A stretch of 64,000 nt of DNA, taken from assembly GCA_016711225.1 (NCBI GenBank), contig JADJTK010000030.1, positions 8,486-72,485 of the forward strand. The letters run 5' to 3'. The position numbers were made by a program, and so were the translations under genes. The notes beneath the pieces are model-generated. The model was not told where the DNA came from, searched no databases, and saw only the letters and a program-made list of their open reading frames with translations. Below are positions 37,215 through 45,300 of this stretch, one piece after another. Position 1 is the stretch's first letter. Each line of letters begins with the position of its first letter. The DNA comes from Opitutaceae bacterium. Lineage in GTDB: Bacteria; Verrucomicrobiota; Verrucomicrobiia; Opitutales; Opitutaceae.

Positions 37215-37527
37215 GCAGAACCGAGGCCGCGGGGCCCAATTGTCGCGGGGGCCCTTGGGGCGCCGAGCGGATCGCGGCAGTGGCCCCGGGACGCCTCGGC
37301 CCTCACGGCCGCTGAGCTTCCGCGGTATATCGGCTTCGGTCGACCCGGCGAGGGGGTGGGCCACGGGGGCGAGGGGCCGGGTCCTCGCGTGCGGACGAAG
37401 AAAAACCTACGGGACCAGGGGTCGTGGCTCCGACCGCTTAGGTTCACGGCCGTGAACTTAAGCGGTCGGGGTGGGGCGTTTTCGGTCGTGAGTTTGCGGC
37501 GGTTCCTGCTTCGCTCCTGCGCGCCGC
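37215..37527. other. 313-bp region downstream of IS630
   Basis: Contains the third 38-bp palindrome and otherwise nothing I recognise. The first 216 bp were probably continuous with 36126-36208 before the IS insertion. The promoter of the TrmH gene should lie near 37470-37520. Confidence 0.5.
37431..37468. repeat. 38-bp palindrome, copy 3
   Basis: Same repeat; a single arm difference (G against T) again gives a wobble pair. It lies 59 bp upstream of the TrmH-like start. Confidence 0.9.
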
Positions 37528-38331
37528 ATGTCCGTCGAACGCATTACCAGCCTCCAGAATCCCCGCATCAAACAGCTCGTGCGCCTGCGCGAACGTCGCG
37601 ATCGCGACGAGGCGGGCGTGTTCATCGTCGAGGGCTACCGCGAGATCCTGCGCGCCCTCGACCAGGGCGCACGCCCCGTGGAACTGTATGTATCGCCCGA
37701 TTGGTTCCTGGGGGAAAACGAGACCACCCTCATCAACCGGGCCGAGGAAGCGGGGGCCCGCCTGTTCGAGCTGACCAAGGAGGCCTTCGCCAAGGTTGCC
37801 TACCGTGAGCGGCCCGACGGTCTGCTCGCGCTGGTCCCGCAGTGGCACATGAAGTTGGAGGATCTCAAGCTCTCCGAGCCGCCCTTCCTCCTGGTGGTCG
37901 AGGCGATCGAGAAGCCGGGCAACCTGGGCACGATCCTGCGCAGCGCGGACGCCGCCGGCGTCGACGCCGTGATCGTGTGCGACCCGGTGACTGATCTCTT
38001 CAACCCCAACGTGGTGCGCTCCTCGACCGGCGTGCTCTTCGCGATGCCCGTGGCCATCGCCACCGCGGCGGAGGTGCACGCCTTCCTGCGCGCCAAAGGC
38101 ATCCGGGTCGTGGCGACGACGCCGGCGGCCACCGAGCTCTACACGAAGACCGACCTCAAGGGGTCCCTGGCTCTGCTCATGGGCAGCGAACAGTACGGGC
38201 TGAGCGATTTCTGGCTGAAGGAGGCCGACGAGCGCATCCGCATTCCCATGGCCGGCCAGGCCGACTCGCTCAATGTCGCCATGGCCACGATCATCACGCT
38301 CTTCGAGGCGGTGCGACAGAGGGGGGCGTGA
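37528..38331 (+). CDS. TrmH/SpoU-family RNA 2'-O-methyltransferase
   Basis: 267 residues. N-terminal substrate-binding domain ('ITSLQNPRIKQLVRLRERRDRDEAGVFIVEG') and a SPOUT knot with motif 1 'KPGNLGTILRSADAAG', motif 2 'LLMGSEQYGLSDFWL' and motif 3 'IPMAGQADSLNVAMA'. The family methylates 2'-OH of rRNA or tRNA riboses using SAM as a dimer. The position modified cannot be told. Good start: ATG followed directly by the conserved 'SLQNPRIK'. Confidence 0.93.
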   Translation: MSVERITSLQNPRIKQLVRLRERRDRDEAGVFIVEGYREILRALDQGARPVELYVSPDWFLGENETTLINRAEEAGARLFELTKEAFAKVAYRERPDGLLALVPQWHMKLEDLKLSEPPFLLVVEAIEKPGNLGTILRSADAAGVDAVIVCDPVTDLFNPNVVRSSTGVLFAMPVAIATAAEVHAFLRAKGIRVVATTPAATELYTKTDLKGSLALLMGSEQYGLSDFWLKEADERIRIPMAGQADSLNVAMATIITLFEAVRQRGA

Positions 38332-38344
38332 ACCTGGTTCGCGC

Positions 38345-38638
38345 ATGAAGCCCGTCACCCATCCGCCGGATGTCATCTTGCGGGCCTATGCCGATCTTAT
38401 CGATCGGTTTTTCGTGTTCATTCGCGCCGACTCGCAACTCGCGAGCGAACCTGAAGTGGTTCGTGAACTGGCCGACGGGACGCACAATATCGGCGCGATC
38501 ATTTCGAGTTATGGAACTTGGACGGACGATGCGAAGTATCGCGAGGTCTTCCTGAGGCCATTTGATCGGAAGTGGGGCGAGGAGTCCTTCCGCTCGGAGG
38601 AATTCCTCGACGAGAGAATTCGGGAACACTCGAAATGA
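38345..38638 (+). CDS. hypothetical protein, atypical base composition
   Basis: 97 residues: helical N-terminus (VILRAYADLIDRFFVFIRADS) and an acidic/aromatic C-terminus ('YREVFLRPFDRKWGEESFRSEEFLDERI'). No known domain; size and charge are like immunity or regulatory proteins, but no toxin is visible. The DNA is visibly less GC-rich than its neighbours, as is the first ~370 bp of the next gene, which suggests shared recent origin. The frame is supported by a plausible start 13 bp after trmH. Confidence 0.55.
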   Translation: MKPVTHPPDVILRAYADLIDRFFVFIRADSQLASEPEVVRELADGTHNIGAIISSYGTWTDDAKYREVFLRPFDRKWGEESFRSEEFLDERIREHSK

Positions 38639-38672
38639 CTCTTGCTCCGACAATGCGGTGCGACCCATCAAA

Positions 38673-40046
38673 ATGAGCGGTCTTGATCCAGTGACGCGGA
38701 CGGCGCGGCTCGACGCGGTTGGCTTTGACGTCCTTGTGAACTTTGAGGTGCGAGCGCGGATCGAGTGGGCGTCGATCGTTGAGGTCTTCGCTTTCAAACG
38801 GGATCTTTTCGCTGTCGACGACATTTGCATCGGATTCCGTTGCGACGAATCTGTCGATGCTTGGTGGATAAGCGAAGGGGACAATGGTTACGATGGGCTC
38901 GTTCAAGAAATCGAGCGGCGTTACGGGCGAAATCGGGAGGACTGGTTCGCGGCAGTCGCGTTTCCTGCGTTTCAGCATAACCGCACCACGCTTTGGGGAA
39001 CGCCACCGCGCGATGAGATTTCAAATATTGGTCGTTTCCTCGGTTACCCCGTCTCGTTGCGCGTGCAGCGCGATCCGCGCACCGGGCGGTACGCGAACTT
39101 TGGTGGCGTGCTGGCGCCGTCGCCGGGGACGATCCTGCGCTGGCTGACGCACCTGGGGCCGAAGGAGAAGCCGGCGGTCGAGCGCTCACGCGTGCCGGCG
39201 GGTGCGGCGCCTTGTGTGGCACCGGATCTCGCCCGGATCGCCGCTCCGCCGGCGGACGCGATGCAGTTCACCTGGGTGGGGCACTCGACGTGGCTGATCC
39301 AGGTCGGTGGTCTGAACATTCTTACCGATCCGATCTGGTCGAACCATTGCGCACCGGTGCCGTGGCCGACGGTGCGGCGGCGAACGGAGCCGGGCATCCC
39401 CTTCGACAAACTGCCGCGCATCGACCTCGTGCTGGTCAGCCATTCGCACTATGACCATTGCGACGTGCCCACGTTGCGGCGACTCGGGCAGGCGCCGGCG
39501 TACGCGACGCCCGCGGGTCTCGCGCCCTTCGTGGGTCGGCACACCGGAGGCCGGGTACACCAAGCGGAATGGGGCGAGACCCTCGCCGTAGCGGGCGCGA
39601 AGCTCACCGCGGTGCCGGCGCTGCACTTCTCGGCGCGCAAGGGCCCGGATCGCAATGTGACCCTTTGGTGCGGCTGGCTGCTCGAGGTGGCCGGCTGGCG
39701 GATCTACTTCGCGGGCGACACGGGCATGGCGCCTTTCTTCGGCGAGCTCGGCGAGTGGTTTGCGGCCATCGGAGGGATCGACATGGCGATCCTGCCGATC
39801 GGCGCGTATCAACCGCGTTGGGTGATGACGCCCGTGCACTGCACGGCGGCGGACGCGGTGGATATCCACCGGCTCATCGGCGCGCGGCAGTCGCTGGCGA
39901 CCCACTGGGGTACTTTCGTGCTCACGGAGGAGCCGCTGCGGGAGCCGCCGGTGTTGCTGGCGGATACGCTGCGGGCGCGTGGGGTGCCGGCGGAGCAGTT
40001 CCGTATCCTCGCCGTGGGCGAGACGGTGGCGTTCGGCGGGCGGTGA
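38673..40046 (+). CDS. fusion of a small DUF with a metallo-beta-lactamase-fold hydrolase
   Basis: 457 residues. Residues ~1-118 form a compact hypothetical domain ('WASIVEVFAFKRDLFAVDDICIGFR', 'GLVQEIERRYGRNREDWFAAVAFPAF', ending 'NRTTLWG'), a form usually found as a stand-alone ~110-residue protein that ends at TLW. The rest is an UlaG/NAPE-PLD-like hydrolase: 'FTWVGHSTWLIQVGGLNILTDP', HxHxDH in 'SHSHYDHCD', 'FAGDTGMAPFF' and 'THWGTF'. The junction around residue 120 coincides with a change from moderate to high GC. Either a real fusion or a hydrolase gene whose 5' end was replaced by an insertion. Confidence 0.8.
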   Translation: MSGLDPVTRTARLDAVGFDVLVNFEVRARIEWASIVEVFAFKRDLFAVDDICIGFRCDESVDAWWISEGDNGYDGLVQEIERRYGRNREDWFAAVAFPAFQHNRTTLWGTPPRDEISNIGRFLGYPVSLRVQRDPRTGRYANFGGVLAPSPGTILRWLTHLGPKEKPAVERSRVPAGAAPCVAPDLARIAAPPADAMQFTWVGHSTWLIQVGGLNILTDPIWSNHCAPVPWPTVRRRTEPGIPFDKLPRIDLVLVSHSHYDHCDVPTLRRLGQAPAYATPAGLAPFVGRHTGGRVHQAEWGETLAVAGAKLTAVPALHFSARKGPDRNVTLWCGWLLEVAGWRIYFAGDTGMAPFFGELGEWFAAIGGIDMAILPIGAYQPRWVMTPVHCTAADAVDIHRLIGARQSLATHWGTFVLTEEPLREPPVLLADTLRARGVPAEQFRILAVGETVAFGGR

Positions 40047-40107
40047 GCGGTGGCCGGGGCGCGGGGGCCGCGAGCCTGTGATTGGGAGCTGGCGTGGGCC
40101 GCAAGGT

Positions 40108-40126
40108 GTCCAGCCGGAGACTGGAC
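40108..40126. terminator. hairpin between convergent genes
   Basis: GTCCAG and CTGGAC arms with a 7-base loop, between the ends of the MBL fusion gene (40046, +) and yggS (40134, -). No T tract; possibly a REP-type element acting as a shared terminator. Confidence 0.4.
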
Positions 40127-40133
40127 CCACGGG

Positions 40134-40898
40134 TCAAGCAGGCCGGTGAGCAGGACGGCTCGGCAGGCCCCTGCCAAGCGGGTCAGTGGGGCCGGGCGGT
40201 GCCGCGGCACGCTCGCCGAAGAGCGCGGTGCCCACCCGCACCATCGTGCTGCCTTCCGCGATGGCGATGGCGAGGTCGCTGGTCATGCCCATCGAGAGCT
40301 CGGGTAGTGGTCGGCCGAAACGGCCGACGAGTTCGTCGCGGATTTCTCGCAACCGGGCGAAGGTGTGGCGGGCGACGGAGGGGGCGTCGGACAGGGGGGC
40401 GATGGTCATCAGCCCGTCGATGCGCAGGGCAGCTTTGCCGAGGGCGGCCTCGAGAAGGGCCGGGGCGTCCTCGGGCTCGGCGCCGAATTTGGCCGGATCA
40501 TTGCCGGCGTTGATCTGGAGCAGTACCGGGAGGATGCGGCCGGCGGCGGCGGCCTCCCGGTCGAGCTGGTCGACCAGCTTGGGGCTTCCCACGCTCTGGA
40601 TGCGATCGAAGTGGCGGGCGGCGAGCTTCGCTTTGTTGGACTGGAGGTGACCGATCAGCTCCCAGCGCACATGCACTCCGCATTGGGCCTGTTTGGCCAC
40701 GGCCTCCTGCACCCGGTTTTCGCCCACCGCTCCTAGCCCCGCCGCGGCGACCAGGGCCACCACGTCGGCCGGGTGGTTCTTGGTCACCGGGAGCAGAGTG
40801 ACTTCGGCGGGATTGCGGCCGGCAGCGGCGCACGCCTCGTCGATTTGACGGCGGACTTCCGCCAGACGGCAGAGAAAAGTTTCTAGGCTCAACGGCAT
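40134..40898 (-). CDS. YggS/PLPBP-type PLP-binding protein
   Basis: 254 residues. The PLP Lys lies in 'VTLLPVTKNHPAD', with 'AVGENRVQEAVAK', 'WELIGHLQSNKAK', 'LLQINAGNDPAKFG', 'GLMTIAPL' and 'LSMGMTSDLAIAIAEGSTMVRVGTALFG' in family order. YggS keeps PLP homeostasis; it is a monomeric alanine-racemase-like barrel. The last ~24 residues (AAAPPGPTDPLGRG...) are Pro/Gly-rich and not conserved. Divergent from the LysR regulator by 69 bp; pdxH is elsewhere in the window. Confidence 0.93.
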   Translation of the reverse strand: MPLSLETFLCRLAEVRRQIDEACAAAGRNPAEVTLLPVTKNHPADVVALVAAAGLGAVGENRVQEAVAKQAQCGVHVRWELIGHLQSNKAKLAARHFDRIQSVGSPKLVDQLDREAAAAGRILPVLLQINAGNDPAKFGAEPEDAPALLEAALGKAALRIDGLMTIAPLSDAPSVARHTFARLREIRDELVGRFGRPLPELSMGMTSDLAIAIAEGSTMVRVGTALFGERAAAPPGPTDPLGRGLPSRPAHRPA

Positions 40899-40938
40899 TA
40901 CAGGCCCTACTCGGGTATTGCTAATTTATAAGTCTCTA

Positions 40939-40953
40939 TTATCGAAACGATAA
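40939..40953. promoter_or_regulatory. LysR-type operator candidate
   Basis: TTATCGAAACGATAA, a 6-bp inverted repeat around AAA in an AT-rich island between yggS and the lysR gene, 14 bp before the regulator's ATG. It has the spacing of LysR-family sites and may mediate autoregulation and control of yggS. Confidence 0.55.
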
Positions 40954-40967
40954 CATTTCGGCGTCGC

Positions 40968-41864
40968 ATGCAAATTGAGAACTTCAAGATCTTTTCTGAC
41001 CTCGTAGAAACCAAGAGCTTCTCGAAGGCGGCCAAGCTCAACGGCATCACCCAGTCGGCGGTGAGCCAGCAGGCGCGCTCGATGGAGCGGCAGTTCAAGG
41101 CGCTGTTGGTCGATCGCAGCCAGAAACAGTTCCAGCTCACTCGCGAGGGCGAGCGCGTGTACGACACATCCAAGGAGATCCTCAACCACTTCGAGAAGCT
41201 CCAATGCGAGCTGCTCGAGATGAAGAAGATCATCAGCGGGACCATCCGTATCTCGACCATCTACTCGATCGGGTTGCATGAACTGCCTCCCTACATCAAG
41301 CAGTTCCTCCAGACCTATCCGGCCGTGAACTGCCGGGTGGAATACCGCCGCTCGAATCTCGTCTACGAGGACATCCTGCACAACTCCGTGGATTTCGGTC
41401 TGGTCGCCTTCCCGCAGAAGATGCGGCAGGTGGAGATCATCCCGTTCCGCGAGGACCAGCTTGTGTTGATCACGCACCCGCAGCATCCGCTGGCGAAGTA
41501 CGACCAGATCGACATGAAGCAGCTCACGGGGCACAAGTTCATCGGTTTCGATCCGGACATCCCCACCCGCAAGGCCGTGGACATGATTCTGCGTGACCAT
41601 CGGCTCGAGGTCGAAACCGTCATGGAATTCGACAACATCGAAACGGTGAAACGTGCGGTCGAGATCGATGCCGGCGTGGCGGTCGTGCCCCAGGCGACGA
41701 TTCTTCAGGAGGTGGCCCAGGGCTCGCTCAAGTCGATTTCCTTCAAGGGCAAAGACTTCACCCGCCCGTTAGCCATTCTTCACCGCAAAGGCCGGGTGCT
41801 CACCCCCGCGATGCGCCGTTTCCTTGATTCTCTGACGGCGGAGCGGCCCACGACCCTAGTCTGA
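40968..41864 (+). CDS. LysR-family transcriptional regulator
   Basis: 298 residues. N-terminal winged HTH 'FSDLVETKSFSKAAKLNGITQSAVSQQARSMERQF', a linker helix, then the two-lobe effector domain ('GTIRISTIYSIGLHELPPYIKQFLQ', 'VDFGLVAFPQ', 'GVAVVPQATI'). Its protein is richer in Lys/Ile and its DNA in A/T than most neighbours near the start. The effector is unknown; the AT-rich dyad upstream is the probable binding site. Convergent with hrpA; a GC hairpin at 42038 lies between. Confidence 0.93.
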   Translation: MQIENFKIFSDLVETKSFSKAAKLNGITQSAVSQQARSMERQFKALLVDRSQKQFQLTREGERVYDTSKEILNHFEKLQCELLEMKKIISGTIRISTIYSIGLHELPPYIKQFLQTYPAVNCRVEYRRSNLVYEDILHNSVDFGLVAFPQKMRQVEIIPFREDQLVLITHPQHPLAKYDQIDMKQLTGHKFIGFDPDIPTRKAVDMILRDHRLEVETVMEFDNIETVKRAVEIDAGVAVVPQATILQEVAQGSLKSISFKGKDFTRPLAILHRKGRVLTPAMRRFLDSLTAERPTTLV

Positions 41865-42037
41865 GCCCGCCCGAAACGGAGGCTGGTGTGGCGCCTGCGG
41901 GGCGCTCGCAGGCCGCATCGGTTATTGCCCGATCCGATTCGCCCGAAGTCTCTTCGGCTCTCGCGCGGCGCATGGCTGCAAGGGCTCCGGGCTGGTCCCG
42001 GGTGTTAACCTCGTGCGGCCTCTGCTGGAAAAGCAAA

Positions 42038-42069
42038 GGGCCCGGCGAAAACCCCTTAACGCCGGGCCC
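42038..42069. terminator. strong hairpin between lysR and the small basic gene
   Basis: 10-bp perfect stem (GGGCCCGGCG, 42038-42047; partner 42060-42069) with a 12-base loop. On the minus strand it is followed by TTTGCTTTT, so it best fits termination of the minus-strand small gene whose stop codon lies in the loop; it may also stop the lysR transcript. Confidence 0.7.
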
Positions 42070-42235
42070 ATAGTTGTCTTCGTTTCGCCTCACGGCGGAA
42101 CATCCATGTTGCCCTGATGCCTGTTTGCGCAGGCATGTGGGGTTTAGCAATGGCTGTGCCAACCGCTTCAGCGGTTTGGGCGTGAACGGAAATCGGGAGT
42201 GTGCCGCGCGGATTCGTCTGTTTTTGCCCAGGCAT
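42056..42235 (-). CDS. small basic protein, 59 aa, with strong SD and terminator
   Basis: ATG at 42235 preceded by GGAGG at ideal spacing, one of the few clear Shine-Dalgarno sites in the window. The 59-residue product starts MPGQKQTNPRG and ends in a basic tail (RREAKRRQLWARR). The stop codon falls in the loop of a strong hairpin followed by T-rich sequence on the same strand. It lies 137 bp downstream of hrpA on the same strand. Lower GC than surrounding genes. No family recognised; the signals bracketing it are the argument for a real gene. Dyads inside it (around 42117-42135 and 42157-42173) leave open a structured RNA instead. Confidence 0.5.
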   Translation of the reverse strand: MPGQKQTNPRGTLPISVHAQTAEAVGTAIAKPHMPAQTGIRATWMFRREAKRRQLWARR

Positions 42236-42372
42236 GGGTCCTCCGGGATGTTCGTTTGTGTTCAGGTTGTGGCGCGCGGAGGCGCGCATCAGAGGCATCG
42301 ATTCACGAGGGCGGCGCAAGCGGCTCCTCCTGCGGTCGAACGCGGCCGCATTCCCCTAGCCGTCCCGTCGGC

Positions 42373-45300
42373 TCAGCGGCGCAGCAGGCGACCGAGGTCG
42401 CCCAAGCTGGTCAATCGGGTTGGCTTGGCGGTGATTGGGGCGGGTGGGCTCACTGCGGGGGCTGCCGGCGTGGGCGGCCGCGGCGCCGTCTGCGGGGGTG
42501 GGGGCGGGCCACCGAACAGCGCGGCTGCGGTGCGGAGTTCACCGAACTTCTCCGCGAGCTTCTTCTCCGATACAGGCTGGGCGGTGCCCAGCTCCTGGGC
42601 GAACACGCTCACCCGAAATTCCTCGGTCAACCAGCGCAACTCCTCGAGCCGTTGTGCGTGCTCCGCGTTGCGCGGGAACCCCTTGGAGACCTCGGCCAAG
42701 GCCTTCGCCCAGGGTGCAACCTGCAGGGCGCGGCGGTGGTCTCGTCCCGGATCCTGCCGGCAACGGTCGGCACGGGCCTTCATCGCCTTCAGGTAGCGGG
42801 GGAGGTGGGCGACTTGTGTCCAGGGAGTGCGGGCAAGGAAGCCCGGTCCGAGCCACCCCGCCAGCTCCGCTTCCATGCCCGGGTAGGGGGACGGGTGGGT
42901 GAGCAGTTCCATGCGCAGGGCCAGCGCCTCGCGTAGTGGGGGGACCAGTTTCCCGACGATGCCCTTGAGCGTCGCGCGGGCGGCGGCCACATGGACCACG
43001 AATCCCTCTCGCGTGAGCGGGCGCACCGGCTGGCTGCAGATCCACGTGCGGATGCAAGTATACGCCTCCGTGCGCCATTGCTCCATCGGCATGAGCACTA
43101 CAGCCGCCGGGCCGAGCTCGCGCAAATCGCGCACATCGCGTTCGAGCCAGGTGAGCTCCTTCGAAATCTGCGCCTCGACCAGGGCCGCCACTCCGGCCGG
43201 AGTCACGGCGCGCGCCTCGGCCTCCACCGCCAGTAGTCGCAGGGCCGCCTGTCCGGGGCCGGAGGCCACGAGGGCGGGAAACGCGTGCGCGGGCACTCCC
43301 GCCGACTCGGCGATCACGAGGCGCGGCGGCAGTTCCCCAAAAGTCCAATCGGTGAGTCCGTCGCGCTCGTAGCGTATCCGTGCCTGCCGCCAGGCCAGGG
43401 CGATGGCGTCGTCGGGGCGCTGGACCAGTTTCTTCTCGTGTTCGGCGAGCGCGGTGCGCACCGCCTCCAGCTCGCGCCCAGCGGCGAGTGGCTTGCCCGT
43501 ATTGTCCACGACCTCGACGCGCACGCGCAGGTGCTCGGGCAGTTCCTCGGTATGGAAATCCGTGGTGCTGACGGCCAGTTGGTGGTGGCGGGCAAGGTGG
43601 TCGGCGAGGGCGTTGACCAGGGGGCGGCCGTCGGCCTTGAGCAGGGCAGCGATGGATTTGGCCGTGGCCTCTAGTGGGTTGAGCTGCACGCGCGCGGCCT
43701 TCGGGAGCGAGCGAAGGAGCATTTGCACTTTCTCCTCCAGGTGGCCGGGCACGAGCCAGTCGAGCAGGCCGGGTTGGAGCAGCTTCGCCTGCCGGTAGGG
43801 CAGCCGGAGCGTGATTCCGTCCTCCGGCGCGCCGGGCTTGTAGGTGTAGTCGAGCGGCATCGCGCGGTTCTCGAGCGTCACCTGGTCGGGGAAGTCGGCC
43901 GGGTCGAACTCCTCGAGGGCGCCGAGCAGGTCTTCCTCCTCCATCTGCATCCAGCGTGGTTCGGCGGAGACGCGTTTCTTCCATTCGCGCTGCAGGTCCT
44001 GCACCGAGGATACACCAAGCCCGGTGAGCCGTTTGGCGTAAAACTCGTAGGTCGCCTCCTCAATGGTGAGCCAATGTTGGGAACGGACCTGGGTCTGGAT
44101 CGTGGCGACCTTGGCGCGCAACCGCCGGTTGCGATCCAGGAAGGGCAGGGTGGGTGTTTCGAGGGTGTCGGCGACGAGGGCGCCGCGTAGGAAGATTTCT
44201 GTGGCGCGCGCGGCGTCGATGCGCCCGTAGTCGATGAAGCGGTTCTGGATCTCCAGTCCGTGGAGCATGGTGCGTTCGCGCACGAGCACGCGGCCAGCGT
44301 CGGGATGCCAGTCGGGCTCGCCGTAGCTGCGCCGCAGGACGTGGCCACCGATGTCGAGCAGCCAGAGCGGGTCGAGGCGCGCGTTGGTGCGGGCGTAGAG
44401 GCGGGTAGTCTCGACCATCTCGGCGGCCATCAGCCAGAGGTCTTTCACCGGCTTGGGCCCTTTTTGCGCAGCGGGAGCCTGTTTGGCTGCACGCTTCTCC
44501 GAGCGGACGAACAGGGTGGAGCCGGGGAATACGACCACCTTGCGGCTGCTGGTGGCGTTGAAGTGATTGCCGTCCTCGCGCCGGGCCACATTGCCCAGCA
44601 GGCCGCACAGCAGGGAGCGGTGCACGGCCCGGTAGCGCTCGCCGCCCAGGCGCCAGTCGTCGACGCGGGGGGCGCCCGCGCCGGGTTTCGGGTTCCGGGT
44701 TCCGGGTTTGGGGCTGGCGGCAGGGACGGAGGGGCCGCCGGGGCGGGGTGCCTGCCCGCGTTGGTGGACCTGCGGCCCTTGGCGGCTAGGCGTAACCGTC
44801 GTCGCGGCAACCTGACGGGTTTCCGGCATCCGGTTCTGCGGCCCCGGTTTCGGGCTTGGGATTTGGGGTCTGGAATTCGGGCGCGGCGCTCCAGCGGAAG
44901 CCGCGGCGTTGCGGGCGCCCGGCTCGGCGTTTGGAGTTTGGACTCTGGGATTTGGCGCCTCGGGCGTTGGGTTTTCCTCCTCCGCGTCCTCCGGCGAGTC
45001 GGCTTCGTCGTGCAGCACCTGCCACTCGTCGGTCTCCAGTTCGGCCACGGACGCCTTCAGTTGGGCGTGCACGTCGAACCATTCGCGCATGCGGTTGAAG
45101 CTGAGGAAGTGGGCGCGACAGAACTTTTTGAGCCGCCCGAGCGAGAGCTTCTGCGCCTCGTCGTGGTAGGCGTCCCAGATGTTCAACAACGTTACGAAGT
45201 CGGACTCCGGGTGGACGAAGGTGCGGTGCGCGGCATCGGCCGCGGCCTCCTCGTCCACGGGACGTTCCCGCGGGTCCTGGATACTGAGCGCGGCGGCGAT

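Noticed and set aside
35249..37468. Three similar palindromes as a CRISPR array
   Set aside because: Spacing is ~800 and ~1300 bp, repeats are fully palindromic, and no cas operon is present; the PaaX gene only shares the Cas2-type fold.
37591..37608. GTCGCGATCGCGAC inside the trmH-like gene as a third copy of the chrA palindrome
   Set aside because: It lies in codons for the conserved RERRDRDEAG segment and lacks the GCAAA/YTTGC flanks, so chance through codon use is more likely.
42056..42373. tmRNA, SRP RNA or RNase P RNA in the structured region after hrpA
   Set aside because: No tRNA-like acceptor/T-arm pair, SRP GGAAGG-type loop or RNase P core could be found; the small protein explanation fits the SD and terminator better.
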